From Erythrophleum ivorense (Eukaryota > Streptophyta > Magnoliopsida > Fabales > Fabaceae), in assembly GCA_026724425.1 (NCBI GenBank), contig JAIUCV010001127.1, positions 62,001 to 126,000 on the forward strand: a DNA stretch of 64,000 nucleotides, given 5' to 3'. Within the stretch, counting starts at the first letter, position 1. Each line of letters begins with the position of its first letter. Positions 23,066 through 33,930 of the stretch are shown here, piece by piece. The notes beneath the pieces are model-generated. The model did no database searches, was not told the DNA's origin, and saw only the letters and a list, made by a program, of their open reading frames with translations. A program made the position numbers and the translations under genes.

Positions 23066-24451
23066 ATGGCTGAGGTGTTATTATCAGTAGTAGCCAAACT
23101 TGCTGAATATTTGGTGGATCCAACTCGACACCGACTGCAATATTTGTTTTGTGTTGGAAAAATCACCAGAAATGTTGAGACCAGGAAGAAGGAACTGATA
23201 TTCAAACAAGGGAGGGTGAAAGAACGTGTTCAAGAAGCCATTAACAAGACTGAGAGAATTGATGAGGAGGTTGAGAAGTGGAAGAATGAGGTGGAGAACC
23301 TCATAGCAGAGGTGGACAACCTAGAGCAAGAACTGATGGCCATTAATGGCTGCTTTCGAAGGTGGTGTCCTGCTTGGAGGAGATATTGTCTGTGCAGAAA
23401 ATTGGCAAAGAGAACTCAGAGGATGATAGAGCTAAATACAAAGAGTGAACAGTTTAACCCATTTTCCCATCCCGTTACAATTCTAGATATAGAGTACTGC
23501 TCTTCTAAAAATTTTGTGTTCTTCAAGTCTACAAAAATGGCTTCTGATCAACTGAGGGAGGCATTGCAAGATGATGGAAGCTTTACAATTGGGTTGTTTG
23601 GTATGGGAGGCTCAGGCAAAACTACCTTGGTGAAGGAAGTGGGGAAAAAAGCCAAGGAATCAAAGCTTTTTGATCGAGTTGTGTTTACTACAGTTTCCCA
23701 AACTCCAGATATCAGAAAGATTCAAGACGAGATTGCTGACTTGTTGGGACTCGAATTAAAAGAAAAATCTGAAATTGGACGGGCAAGAAGAATTGCACTG
23801 AGATTACAAAGTGGGGAACGAATTCTGATGATATTGGATGATGTATGGGCTAAGCTGGATCTTGAGGAAATAGGGAATCCTTTCGGGGGAAATCATCAAA
23901 GAAGATGCAAAGTTCTCCTAACCACGCGCCGTAAAGAAGTATGTACTTTGATGGGTTGCCAAAAGGAGATTCCACTGCATTTGTTAACAAAAGATGAATC
24001 TTGGACTCTGTTTCAAACTCATGCTAATGTAGATGATGGTGCTAGAGAAGCTGTGGCACGAAAAATTGTTGAGGAATGTAAAGGACTACCCGTTGCAATT
24101 GTGGCTGTGGGGACCCGCTTGAATGGAAGAGGACTTCATGAGATAAATGCAATGTTGTCCAGGCTGAGGCATTCGAAACCAATCGATGTGGATCATGGTG
24201 GGAGGGAAGCTTTTGCTTGTCTCAAATTAACTTATGATTATTTGAGAACCTCTGAGGCCAAGTTGCTATTCTTGATGTGTGCTGTGTTTCCTGAAGATCA
24301 TACAATTGTTTTTGAAGATATTTTGAGATATGAAGTAGGGTTAGGCCTATGCAGAGAGGCGGACTCATTTGATATAGCAAGAAGCCAAGTTAGAGCAGCT
24401 TTAAATAATTTCATTGACTCTTCTTTGTTGACGTATTCTCATTTTAACTAA
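23066..24451 (+). CDS. CC-NB-ARC (CNL) disease resistance protein, no LRR in this frame
   Basis: This frame encodes a 461-residue intracellular immune receptor of the CNL class, RPS2/At4g27190-like. The start is the ATG at 23066. A coiled-coil region with charged heptads spans residues ~30-95. NB-ARC motifs follow in order: P-loop GMGGSGKTT (179-187), kinase 2 LMILDDVWA (254-262), RNBS-B KVLLTTR (282-288), GLPVA (340-344) and an RNBS-D-like LFLMCAVFPED (401-411). The ATP-binding motifs look intact. The frame stops at TAA 24449-24451, before an MHD motif or any LRR, whereas full CNLs run to about 900-1300 residues. It is therefore either a truncated adaptor-like protein or exon 1 of a spliced gene, with an acidic frame at 24799-24979. 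Broken LRR exons of the same type lie about 20 kb downstream. A close paralogue starts at 62953. Confidence 0.9.
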   Translation: MAEVLLSVVAKLAEYLVDPTRHRLQYLFCVGKITRNVETRKKELIFKQGRVKERVQEAINKTERIDEEVEKWKNEVENLIAEVDNLEQELMAINGCFRRWCPAWRRYCLCRKLAKRTQRMIELNTKSEQFNPFSHPVTILDIEYCSSKNFVFFKSTKMASDQLREALQDDGSFTIGLFGMGGSGKTTLVKEVGKKAKESKLFDRVVFTTVSQTPDIRKIQDEIADLLGLELKEKSEIGRARRIALRLQSGERILMILDDVWAKLDLEEIGNPFGGNHQRRCKVLLTTRRKEVCTLMGCQKEIPLHLLTKDESWTLFQTHANVDDGAREAVARKIVEECKGLPVAIVAVGTRLNGRGLHEINAMLSRLRHSKPIDVDHGGREAFACLKLTYDYLRTSEAKLLFLMCAVFPEDHTIVFEDILRYEVGLGLCREADSFDIARSQVRAALNNFIDSSLLTYSHFN

Positions 24452-24798
24452 ACAATATATTAAAAAATTTTGTTTATTTTGAATTTATCTATATATTATC
24501 TTCTTAGTAATTCATTTTCTCTTTGGGAAAAAGTATACTTCTTACGTTGTTTACGCTAAATTTGATTTGATTTCTGTGTTTTGAAGTTTTCTAAATCATT
24601 TTTTTATTCAAATATGAACTTATAATGATGTTTTTATTAAATTAAAAAATTGTTCGTGTTGCAATATTAGTTATCGTGGAAGCTGAAGGTTGTATATGAG
24701 CCACATGCTGCATTTTTTCTCCTGTTTGATTCTTCATTCTGGTAGCTATTCGGTTGTAAATTGAATTTGAAATTATAATTTTGTCGTTTTTATACAGA
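24452..24798 (+). other. AT-rich, intron-like stretch after CNL 1
   Basis: The sequence is T-rich and stop-rich and ends in tttttatacag, a good plant 3' splice site, directly before the acidic frame at 24799. A matching 5' donor in the right phase was not found near the end of the CNL frame, so the intron reading is tentative. Confidence 0.4.
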
Positions 24799-24979
24799 TT
24801 ATGGGAGTGATGTTAACAGCTGCGACTTTGACGAGGTTGATGATGAGAGTAAAGAAGAAATATATGATGAAGACGATAATGTTGAAGACTTTCTTGATGA
24901 TGAGAGTGAAGAAGAAACATATGATGAAGACCCTCTTGAGTTTGGAGAAGAAACAGATGATGAAGAGGATCTGTTGTAG
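24799..24979 (+). CDS. Candidate acidic C-terminal exon of CNL 1
   Basis: After a tatacag acceptor, one frame reads about 60 residues to a TAG at 24977-24979. It is dominated by Asp and Glu, with two similar blocks of the form DDESxEExYDED. Such a bias is unlikely in AT-rich spacer, and another frame over the same bases gives an unnatural Met/Lys-rich string. Acidic tails occur in some plant proteins, but I do not recognise this one. It lies on the same strand, 350 bases after the CNL stop. Splicing would need a phase-1 donor in the CNL exon that I could not place. It may instead be the last exon of a gene whose LRR exons were lost. Confidence 0.35.
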
Positions 24980-25825
24980 TCTTTCTTGAGTTAGGACACA
25001 ACATACAGCTTGTGATTGTATTTGCCTCTAACGTTACAAGCAATTTGTTTCTGAACCACACACCGCGCCCCCCCCCCCCCCCCTCCAAAAAAAAAAAGAT
25101 ATTCATTTATATTATTTTGAATTAAATACTCTATTTTGTTTCGTTGTCTGTATAAACAAATATTACTTTATAAAGTTTAAAATAACACCTTTGCCTGTGT
25201 CAACATGACTTTTACAGTGGAATGGGGTTATAAATTGTTGGGATATATAAAAGATATCAAGACAATAGGCAATACTCTGATATCTAAGTTAATATTGTTC
25301 TTAATGGTTACAAAAATTTCAATGTTGTCATTCAATGTTAATATAGTTATGTTTCTTCCTCAATAGTGCAATGCCATTTCTCCAGAGACAGTGTTAGAGA
25401 TATTTTAAAAATAAATTATTTAAAAATAAATTATAAGCTTTTACTTAAATATTATCAGAACCTTTATGTTTAAGAGATCTAAACTTCAATTTATACCATT
25501 CTCATTGCTCAAAGAAATTTTTTGTTAGAAACTTTTGAGTTTTGGTATTCCTTTATAGTTTTATAGTAAAAAGCAGCCTTCTTTTGAGTGCTCATCCATA
25601 ATATCTGCTTCTCATTACCTTGGCTGAAATTGAAATGAAGCTATTCAAACTGTGTTTATGGCAAGAATGCATTCCAGTATTGATTGCATTATTTGATAGC
25701 TCTTTTTGGCAGATGAAACATCTCTGCTATTTTGAGAGGGAGAAATTATCAAGATATATATATTTTTTATCTTTCTTTTTCAACTTGAGAAGTTTTGTAG
25801 ATCAAACCAATTATAAATAATCGTA
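24980..25825. other. Intergenic, nothing recognised
   Basis: This stretch contains a 16-base C run at 25068-25083 followed by an A-run, and otherwise AT-rich DNA. The short frame at 25620-25820 shows no domain or codon signal. No RNA gene is seen. Confidence 0.5.
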
Positions 25826-25970
25826 TAAGTATGTGAAATCCAATTTTTAGTAAAATTCGCCTCTACCATATTTATATGTATATTAATAATTCACTTTCTA
25901 GCTGAGAATATTTCTTCAATTTATAATTACTTACAAAAGTTTCTTGTGATGAAGCCTTCCCTCTTGATTC

Positions 25971-26383
25971 TGTTATGCGTGGCATGAAAAGTGACGACGA
26001 TACTTTGCATGGCACTATGGAAGATGAGCTGGGCAAACAAATAGAAGGCACGGGCGATGCACATGCTCAAGGGGAGGTACGACGCAGCAAAAGAAATAGA
26101 TGGCCCACGTGGAAGATACGGGAGAGGAGAAGCGATGATTAAATAGTAACAGTTTGGCCAGAATGTGCAGTTGGGATTTTGGGTTCTGAGAAAAGATTCC
26201 CTCTGCTTCTACCGTTCTTTCTCACTCTTTCTCTTCCTCTCTTTCTCCTAGAATCCATACGTTTCTTTAATCCTCGCATCCAAAAGTTCTTATCATTGTA
26301 ATACACTGGATCTAAAACTTGAATCATAATTGAAGAACTAGAATATTTTAATTTTAGCGGCATCCATTTTTCTGTTCATTACA
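25971..26383 (+). repeat. 5' LTR (413 bp)
   Basis: TG...CA ends, same length as the 3' LTR at 30905-31317. The LTR carries the promoter of the element. The last codons of the pol frame overlap the start of the 3' copy. Confidence 0.92.
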
Positions 26384-26385
26384 TT

Positions 26386-26400
26386 TGGTGCTTTCGTTGA
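26386..26400 (+). other. Primer binding site
   Basis: TGGTGCTTTCGTTGA begins two bases after the 5' LTR, at the usual place for minus-strand priming. I do not assign the tRNA. Confidence 0.7.
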
Positions 26401-26403
26401 AAG

Positions 26404-28455
26404 ATGGCAGAGGGAACTCGACTGAAGGACGTCGCGGCTGATTTGAGGAAGGAGCAGGAGCAGGTAGAAAAAATAGAAGTAACGACATCAGAAAGGATGG
26501 AACGACTTAAAAGATTCATTGAACGCATGGCCAGAACTTCAGATCCTCGAATGGAACAATTGGAGAAATCCATTGAGGCACTGACCAGAGCAGTTGACAA
26601 CATTAACAAAAACGTTGAAAGAACCCCGTCTTCATATGGGGAAGGATCTGCGACGGTGGCTCAAGCGGTAACAACTCTTAATACTTGTCAGCCCTTTCAA
26701 TTCAAACAAGTAAAACTTGATTTCCCAAAGTTTGATGGTTCGGACCCGCTCAATTGGTTGTTCCGAGCGGAACAATTCTTTATGTTCTATGAGACACCAG
26801 ATCTTCAAAGATTAACAATAGCTGCAATTCACATGGAAGGAATGGTTGTACCATGGTTTCAAATGATGCAACGAGCCAGACAAATTCCTACCTGGAATGC
26901 TCTTTCACGAGCAGTGGAAGAACAATTTGGGCCGTCGCGATTTGAAAGTTCTCGAGCTCAACTCTTCAAGATGACTCAGAGTGATTCTGCTGCAAGTTAC
27001 TACCAACAATTCATGGTAGTGGCCAATAGGGTGGAAGGACTTACAGATGAGGCAATAATGGATTGATTTATCAGTGGGTTAAAACCGGAGGTTAGGAGAG
27101 AAGTTATTGCCAGGGCTCCTACAAGTCTGCTACAAGCTGCTTCACTAGCTCGATTGTTTGATGAAAAAACATCTCTAACATTATCAGTAGCAAATTCCTC
27201 ATCGTCATTCAGAGGGGCTGCCTTGACACCTTCAATTCCCAGGGGAGCAGGGACAACATCAATTCCAATTCCCAAGGCTTTGACAAACACAAGCTCCAGT
27301 AATAAGCCACTACCGGCATTATTGCCGACACCCACGATTAAGCCAGGGTTCCCTATTAAACGAATGTCTTCGTCAGAAATGCAGTTGAGACGCGAAAAGG
27401 GGTTGTGTTTCACATGTGAAGAAAAGTACTCACCCGGCCATCGTTGCCCCAATAAGCATTACATGATTTTGCAAAGTGAAGAAGAGGAGACGGGAGAACA
27501 GAACGAGACAGAGGAAAGAAAGGACGCTTCAGACAATTCAGGAGAGCCGCCAACATTACATCATTTATCCTTACATGCCTATCAAGGATCAAGTGGACCT
27601 GCTACCATTTGATTCAATGGGAGAATAGAGGGCCAACTGGTGCAAGTTTTTTTAGATGGGGGAAGTTCAGACAATTTCATACAGCCCCGACTGGTCAAAT
27701 ACCTTGGATTAGCAGTAGAACCCACACCAAGCTTAAAGGTGGTGGTGGGGAGTGGGGAAAGAATGACATGCCAGGGAATGGTGCGTGAACTCAAAATTGA
27801 AATTGGAGGGCATACGTTAGTTTTTCCTGCTTATGTATTATCAGTAACTGGATCGGATGTGGTTATAGGTGCTTCATGGTTAGAGACTATTGGATCACAC
27901 ATTGCAAATTATAGCACCTCTACTATTAAGTTCTTCTCTGATGGCAAATTTGTTACGCTTAAGGGGCATAAATCATCCCAAGCGGGTCATGCACAATATC
28001 ATCAAATTACACGCTTAAAAACAACCAATGCTATTGCTGAAGTGTATTTATTACACATTGAGGCAATAGAGGGAGAGTCTGGGGAAGAAGTCAATTTTCA
28101 TGAGGACATAGAGACAGAACTTCGAAACATTTTGATTCAGTACCGAGAGGCCTTCCAAGTGCCCAGAGGACTTCCTCCTGAAAGAGTACAGAACCATCGA
28201 ATCATCTTGGAACCAGGGACACCGCCAGTGAAGGTGAAGCCTTATAGGTATCCATTTAGTCAAAAGACCGAGATTGAGAAGCTGGTTGCATAAATGCTAC
28301 AAGATGGTTTAATTCAGCCTAGCAACAGTCCCTACTCCGCTCCAGTATTATTGGTCCGCAAGAAGGATGGGTCGTGGCGATTCTGTGTGGATTACCGTGC
28401 TCTTAATGCTGTGACTGTGAAGGATTCTTTTCCAATGCCTACTGTGGATACACTA
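26404..28455 (+). pseudogene. gag-protease-RT (5' part) of the gypsy element
   Basis: Translation starts at ATG 26404. A charged helical stretch is followed by a retrotransposon gag domain (LDFPKFDGSDPLNWLF at ~26707, then FGPSRFESSRAQLF), then a zinc knuckle CFTCEEKYSPGHRC at ~27407. The protease motif is FLDGGSSDNFI at ~27650, with DGG in place of DSG, a form also seen in other plant elements. RT begins with SPYSAPVLLVRKKDGSWRF at ~28330. The frame is continuous apart from three in-frame stops: TGA 27064, TGA 27610 and TAA 28291. At about 28455 an out-of-frame deletion removes part of the RT fingers. Confidence 0.88.
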
Positions 28456-29425
28456 AGCTGGACCTACGTGCTGGATACCACCAAATACTGATGCAACCTG
28501 AAGATAGAGAAAAAACTGCTTTTCGCACACATCAAGGTTTGTACGAGTGGAGAGTAATGCCATTCGGTTTAACAAATGCACCAGCAACCTTCCAAGCCCT
28601 AATGAATTCAATATTCAGGGATTATTTACGACGATTTGTGCTTATTTTCTTTGATGATATACTCATTTATAGTCACACATGGTCATTACATCTTCAACAT
28701 GTAGCCATGGTATTAGCTCAGTTGGTACATCATAGATTATACGCTAAACTCTCTAAGTGTTCTTTCAGGCAGAAAAAAGTTGAATATCTAGGCCACGTAG
28801 TATCAGGGGGGTGTTGAAATGGATCACAACAAGATCCATGCAATCATAAATTGGCCCAAACCAACGAATATTAGTCAACTCCGTGGGTTTCTTGGATTGA
28901 CGGGGTATTATCGCAGGTTTGTAAAGTCATATGCCCAGATAGCGAGTCCACTTACACGATTACTACAAAAAGATGGATTTAATTGGGATACTGAGGCCCA
29001 ACTCGCTTTTGACAATCTGAAACTAGCTATGATTCAAGCCCCAGTACTTGCTCTTCCAGATTTTACACAACCTTTTATTCTCGAGACTGATGCCTCAGGA
29101 ACGGGAATTGGAGCCATTCTTAGTCAAGCAGGCCACCCAATTGCATATTTCTCCAAGAAACTATCCCCTGGTATGCAAAAGAAATCGGTGTACGCTAGAG
29201 AATTACATGCCATTACAGAAGCTGTTGCTAAATTTCGACAATACCTGTTTGGCCATTTTTTTATAATAAGAACAGATCATGAGAGCCTCCGACACTTGAA
29301 TGAGCAAATCATTCAAACTCCAGAGCAAGAGGGCTGCTTCCTAAATTACTGGGATATAGGTTTCGCATCGAGTATAAACCCGGCAAGTCAAATCAGGTAG
29401 CAGATACTTTATCTCGTAGTTATTA
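28456..29425 (+). pseudogene. RT (3' part) and RNase H of the gypsy element
   Basis: After the deletion at ~28455 the RT resumes in another frame: WRVMPFGLTNAPATF (~28548) and the catalytic FFDDILIYSH (~28650), then VEYLGHVVSGG. A one-base shift near 28812 moves the frame to MDHNKIHAIINWPKP. The RNase H domain carries LETDASGTGIGAILS (~29080) with its first Asp. Another shift at about 29320-29345 precedes the NQVADTLSR end. No single translation product can span the domain. Confidence 0.85.
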
Positions 29426-30904
29426 CATGGCCATTATCTCCACTATCAGTTCTTTTTATGAGGATATCCAATCAGCAGTGCGGGAAATGCCAGAAACCTA
29501 CAAGTTGATATCACAGGTTCAGGCTGACCCCTCTTCCATGCCATCATATGAAGTGTTTAAAGGGCTTGTGTACTGGAAAAGACGATTAGTGATTCCTGAT
29601 ACTGCTCACCAGCTTAAGCAATAAATCTTGCAAGAGTTTCATTCATCCGTTTTAGGGGGTCACTCGGGTTCACTACGCACCTTCCACTGGATTGCTGGGG
29701 TGTTTTATTGGTCCCATTTACGGCATGATGTTCGTAACTACGTTAAACACTGCGAAGTATGTCAAAAGGCTAAAGTTTCCCAGAGACACCCTGCTGGACT
29801 CCTACAGCCCCTGCCTATACCAGACAAGATATGGGAGGACATTGCCATGGTCTTTATCACTGCTCTACCTATATCCTAGGGGTACTCTGTTATATTGGTA
29901 GTCGTTGATCGGTTATCCAAGTATGGACATTTTATACCTTTATGATCGGATTTCACCAGCAAGCTTGTGGCAGAGATCTTTCTCCAGAATGTCATTAAAC
30001 TTCACGGTATTCCTAAAACGATTATCACAGACCGCGACTCCACATTTACAAGTGGGTTATGGCGTCATCTCTCCAAACGACAGGGTACTGAATTACAGTT
30101 TAGCTCTGCATATCATCCTCAAACGGATGGTCAGACCGAAGCTCTGAATAAGTGTTTAGAGATATATCTTCGCTGCTTCGTATCTAACTCGTCTCAAAAG
30201 TGGGTGGATTATCTACCGTGGGCAGAGTTATGGTACAATACAACTTTTCAAACGACAATTGGCATGACCCTTTTTAAAGTGGTGTATGGTCGAGACCCTC
30301 CAATCCTAATGAAGACTTCTTGGGATGATGCTTCTTCATTTGATCTCCAAAGTCAGTTGCGAGAACGAGATATTTTATTAGATGAGCTCAAATTGCACTT
30401 ACAGAAGGCACAAGGACGAATGAAGACCAATGCAGATAAATTGCGTATTGACCTGTCTTTTGAACTCGGTGATTTGGTGTTGGTTAAACTATAACCCTAT
30501 CGATAGCATTCTCTTAGATTGCAGCGCCATCAAAAATTGGGTTTCTGTTATTTTGGACCATTTCCTGTTCTCGAACGAATTGGAGCTGTCGCATATAGGC
30601 TGGGTCTTCCACCTGAAGCTCGCATACACCCAGTCTTCCATGTTTCGCTCCTTAAACGCTTTCATGGGGATCCATCTCAACCATACTTGCCTTTGCCTTT
30701 GCTCACCACACAGGAAGGACCTCTCTTGAATCCTGTCGGAGTATTAGCAGTTCGACAAAAGCACAAGGGCGCTCATGCAGACATTCAGTTGCTTATTGAC
30801 TGGGGACCTGCTGCTCCTCATTCGTGGGAATCGCTGGAGTTAATACAGCAACAATATCCCTCATTTGACCTTGGGGACAAGGTCACTCTTTATGGGGAGG
30901 GAAA
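29426..30904 (+). pseudogene. Integrase and chromodomain-like tail of the gypsy element
   Basis: The integrase zinc finger is present (HSSVLGGHSG, then HCEVCQKAK). In the catalytic core the segment normally holding the first Asp reads AMVFITALP, so that residue appears to be Val. The second Asp (IITDRDSTF) and the Glu (DGQTEALNK) are kept. Stops interrupt the frame at about 29622, 29877, 29942 and 30492. A GPY/F-like segment (YFGPFPVLERIGAVAYRL, ~30547) and a chromodomain-like tail (about 30740-30890, WGPAAPHSWESLELI) follow. The frame runs on into the 3' LTR. The enzyme is inactive on two grounds: stops and loss of a catalytic residue. Confidence 0.85.
30894..30904 (+). other. Polypurine tract
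   Basis: ggggagggaaa directly precedes the 3' LTR, as expected for plus-strand priming. Confidence 0.85.
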
Positions 30905-31317
30905 TGTTATGCGTGGCATGAAAAGTGACAATGATACTTTGCATGGCACTGTGGAAGATGAGCTGGGCAAACAAATAGAAGGCACGGGCGATGCACATGC
31001 TCAAGGGGAGGTACGATGCAGCAAAAGAAATATATGGCCCACGTGGAAGATACGAGAGAGGAGAAGCGATGATTAAATAGTAACGGTTTGGCCAGAATGT
31101 GCAGTTGGGATTTTGGGTTCTGAGAAAAGATTCCCTCTGCTTCTACTGTTCTTTCTCACTCTTTCTCTTCCTCTCTTTCTCTTAGAATCCATACGTTTCT
31201 TTAATCCTCTCATCCAAAAGTTCTTATCATTGTAATACACTGGATCTAAAACTTGAATCATAATCGAAGAACTGGAATATTTTAATTTCAGCGGCATCCA
31301 TTTTTCTGTTCATTACA
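30905..31317 (+). repeat. 3' LTR (413 bp)
   Basis: Same length and ends as the 5' LTR, with about 13 substitutions, mostly transitions, counted by eye. It is followed by the GATTC duplication. Confidence 0.92.
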
Positions 31318-31895
31318 GATTCCCTGTTATTGAAGAAGCATTTGGCCTACTCACTATTGCATATTTCATGTCCCCAGAACATGAAAAGAAGAAAATATTT
31401 CATGTTGCAACCTTTTACCTAAACCTCTATCTATCCAAACACTTGGGTTTGCCTCAAGTGCTACCATGCCTTGTATTTATATTAGTGTCTATGTTTCTTT
31501 AAGTTAAAAAAAATTACAAAAACACACTAACAAATAAAAATATAAAACTTTAAGCATTCACTAAAAAATAAAATAAAATCATTCCTCATCAAAATTAAAA
31601 GCATAATGTCCAAGTTCCACATTGATCTCATTGAACCACCCTCACAAAGAAATAGATGCTTGATTGAAGAATATAATCAAACAGTTGGCAATCAACAAAC
31701 AAAATGATATGTTTGATAAACCCATTCCTCATGCTCCCCATCATTTTTTCATTTTTCAAGCCTTGCCTTGGGAAAAACAGTCCCACGAACAACAATGGTG
31801 TGTCCACAAGCTTCATTGTATGAGGAACCCATTTGATGTGATTACCACAAATTGTGGTTCATAAGTAAGCTTCTCTATTGCACAGAGTGGACATT

Positions 31896-32423
31896 CCAGT
31901 GTTGCCTAATATGCAATTTGTTGGAGTACATGGTATGAGCACGAGTATGAGACGTGCTAATTTATATAATTTATAGTATGAGGAGGTATACTTAGTTAGT
32001 ATATTAATTTGATAGGCAATATAATACAAAACTATGAATACCTAATTTATATAATACCCAATTAAAATATAACTAAAATTTGTTACACTACAAATTGAAA
32101 TACCTAATTTATATAATTAAAATAACAAATAATTATATAATTTTTAAATTAAATTATATATTTATTATAATATTATTATAAAATTATATATTTATTATAA
32201 TTTAATTAGATACTACAACAAAATTCTAATATTTTTTTAAAAACCTAATTAACATCTCCTCATTCCTTCCGTTGCTCGATATTAATTGTCTCTACCTCAC
32301 CCTTTTCATTTCATCTAGGATATGTGAATCAATGCTTTGGAGTTAGTCTCTCATGGTGGCACCAATTTTTGGTTCTCTAAATCTATTGACTCTCACCCAT
32401 GGACGAATTAAGCAACAATAAGG
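31896..32423. mobile_element. 528-bp insertion with 4-bp TSD CATT
   Basis: The segment is absent from unit 2, where gaatggacattcttcc runs straight through. It is flanked by CATT on both sides (31892-31895 and 32424-32427). Its ends are weakly inverted: CCAGTGTTGCCTAAT on the left, and CCTTATTGTTGCTTAAT when the right end is reverse-complemented. It is AT-rich and non-coding. It looks like a non-autonomous DNA element; I do not assign a superfamily. Confidence 0.6.
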
Positions 32424-33930
32424 CATTCTTCTTAATTCATGGAATGCTGTTTTGTAATTGCTTGATTATATTTTTTTCCCTTGCTAATAAATTTACAGTG
32501 CAAGATGAGAATAGAGGTAATACAAATAGCATATATAACCCTTTCTTTGATAGAAGAAGAAATTTTATTAGAAAGAAAAGAATTTATGACTTAGTAGAGC
32601 ATAAGAAACCTTTAAACTAGAAAAAACAAAGAAGGTTTTTATAAAGCTTACTAAGAGGTGTTTGGTACACTGATATTTGGACCCTGGTATCTTAAATGTC
32701 AAGTGACATTCAAAATATTTGTGTTTGGCATACTAGTGTGTCATACAAAATATCGAAGTGTTATATGATGATACCATTTTGAATGATATCTTATATTATC
32801 CAAAAATCATGAGAATTTCACATCCCACCCTTTTCAACTTTATTAACTAGTATTAAAAATTAAAAAAAATCACTTATATCTTTTTTATGATAATTTTCTA
32901 TTCTCATTCTCTAAACACAAGCATCCTAAAAACTACCTCTCTACTATGGTATATATCTAAGGTACCATGGAATGTGAAAAAACATTGTACCAAATAAGCT
33001 CCACAACAGAAGGGGTTTTATCAAGAGAAAAATAAAAGAGCATGAAACTAAAGGATGATAAATTTCGACTCACATTCTCCTTGAACACTTGCAGGAAATG
33101 TTTTTTTGAATACCATGACAAGAATGAACAGGTGATAACAGATTTATGTTATATGAAGCAGTGACACCAATATGTACACAGAACAATATAAGAAGTTTTG
33201 ACACTAACCCAGACACATGATGCAATAAAATCTACAATACCTAGCTATTTCTTATTTGAAGTATCATTTATATAAATATAAATAAGCATATAAATATGCC
33301 AAATCCACTTTTTAGTAAATTTTGCCTCTGACATATTTATATGTATATTAGTAATTCACTCTCTACTTGAGCATATTTCTTCAATTTATAATTACTCTAA
33401 AAAATTTCTTGCGATAAAGCTTTCCCCCTTAATTTCCTGTTACTAGAGAAGCATTTGGCCTACTCATTATTGCATATTTCATGTCCCTAGAACATGAAAA
33501 GAATAAAAGGCTGATATTTCATGTTACAACCTTTTATCAAAACTTCCATCCACCAAAAAATTTTAGCATTCATTGAACAAAATAACGTAATTCCTCATCA
33601 AATTAAAAGCATAATTTCCAAGTTTCACATTGATCTCATTGAAACACCTCCACAAAGAAATAGATGCTTGATTGAAGAATATAATCAAATAGTTGGCAAT
33701 CAAGAAACCAAAATGATATGTTTGATAAACCCATTTCTCAATTTCCCCATTATTTTTTTTCTTTTTTCAAGCCTTGCCTTAGGAAAAACAATCCCATGAA
33801 CAACAATTTTGTGTCCACGAGATTCATTACATCATGGAACCCATTTGATGGAGCATCGTAAATTGTGGTTCATAAGTAAGCTTGTCTATGGCATAGAATG
33901 GACATTCTTCCTCATTCATGAAATGTTACT

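Larger units (their letters stand above)
25971..31317 (+). mobile_element. Complete-ended Ty3/gypsy (chromovirus-like) LTR retrotransposon
   Basis: The 5.35 kb element has two 413-bp LTRs starting TGTTATGCG and ending TTCATTACA. It is flanked by a perfect 5-base target duplication GATTC (25966-25970 and 31318-31322). It has a primer site after the 5' LTR and a purine tract before the 3' LTR. Coding order is gag, protease, RT, RNase H, integrase, then a GPY/F-type and chromodomain-like tail, which is the Ty3/gypsy order. By eye I count 13 differences between the LTRs (about 3%), so the insertion is fairly recent. Even so, gag-pol carries about seven stops and at least three frame breaks. It could move only with proteins supplied by another copy. 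Confidence 0.92.
25826..33285. repeat. Tandem duplication, unit 1 (with two insertions)
   Basis: The non-transposon parts of this span (25826-25970, 31318-31895, 32424-33285) align in order with unit 2 (33286-33930, 38565-39034, 42588-43035). Unit 1 is interrupted by a gypsy element (25971-31317 plus 5-bp duplication) and a 528-bp element (31896-32423). Unit 2 lacks both. Two weak frames (31664-31864 and 33521-33799) have partly corresponding sequence but no conserved frame. The unit looks non-coding. Confidence 0.8.

Noticed and set aside
24801..24989. Met/Lys-rich frame
   Set aside because: It overlaps the acidic frame in another phase and has unnatural composition.
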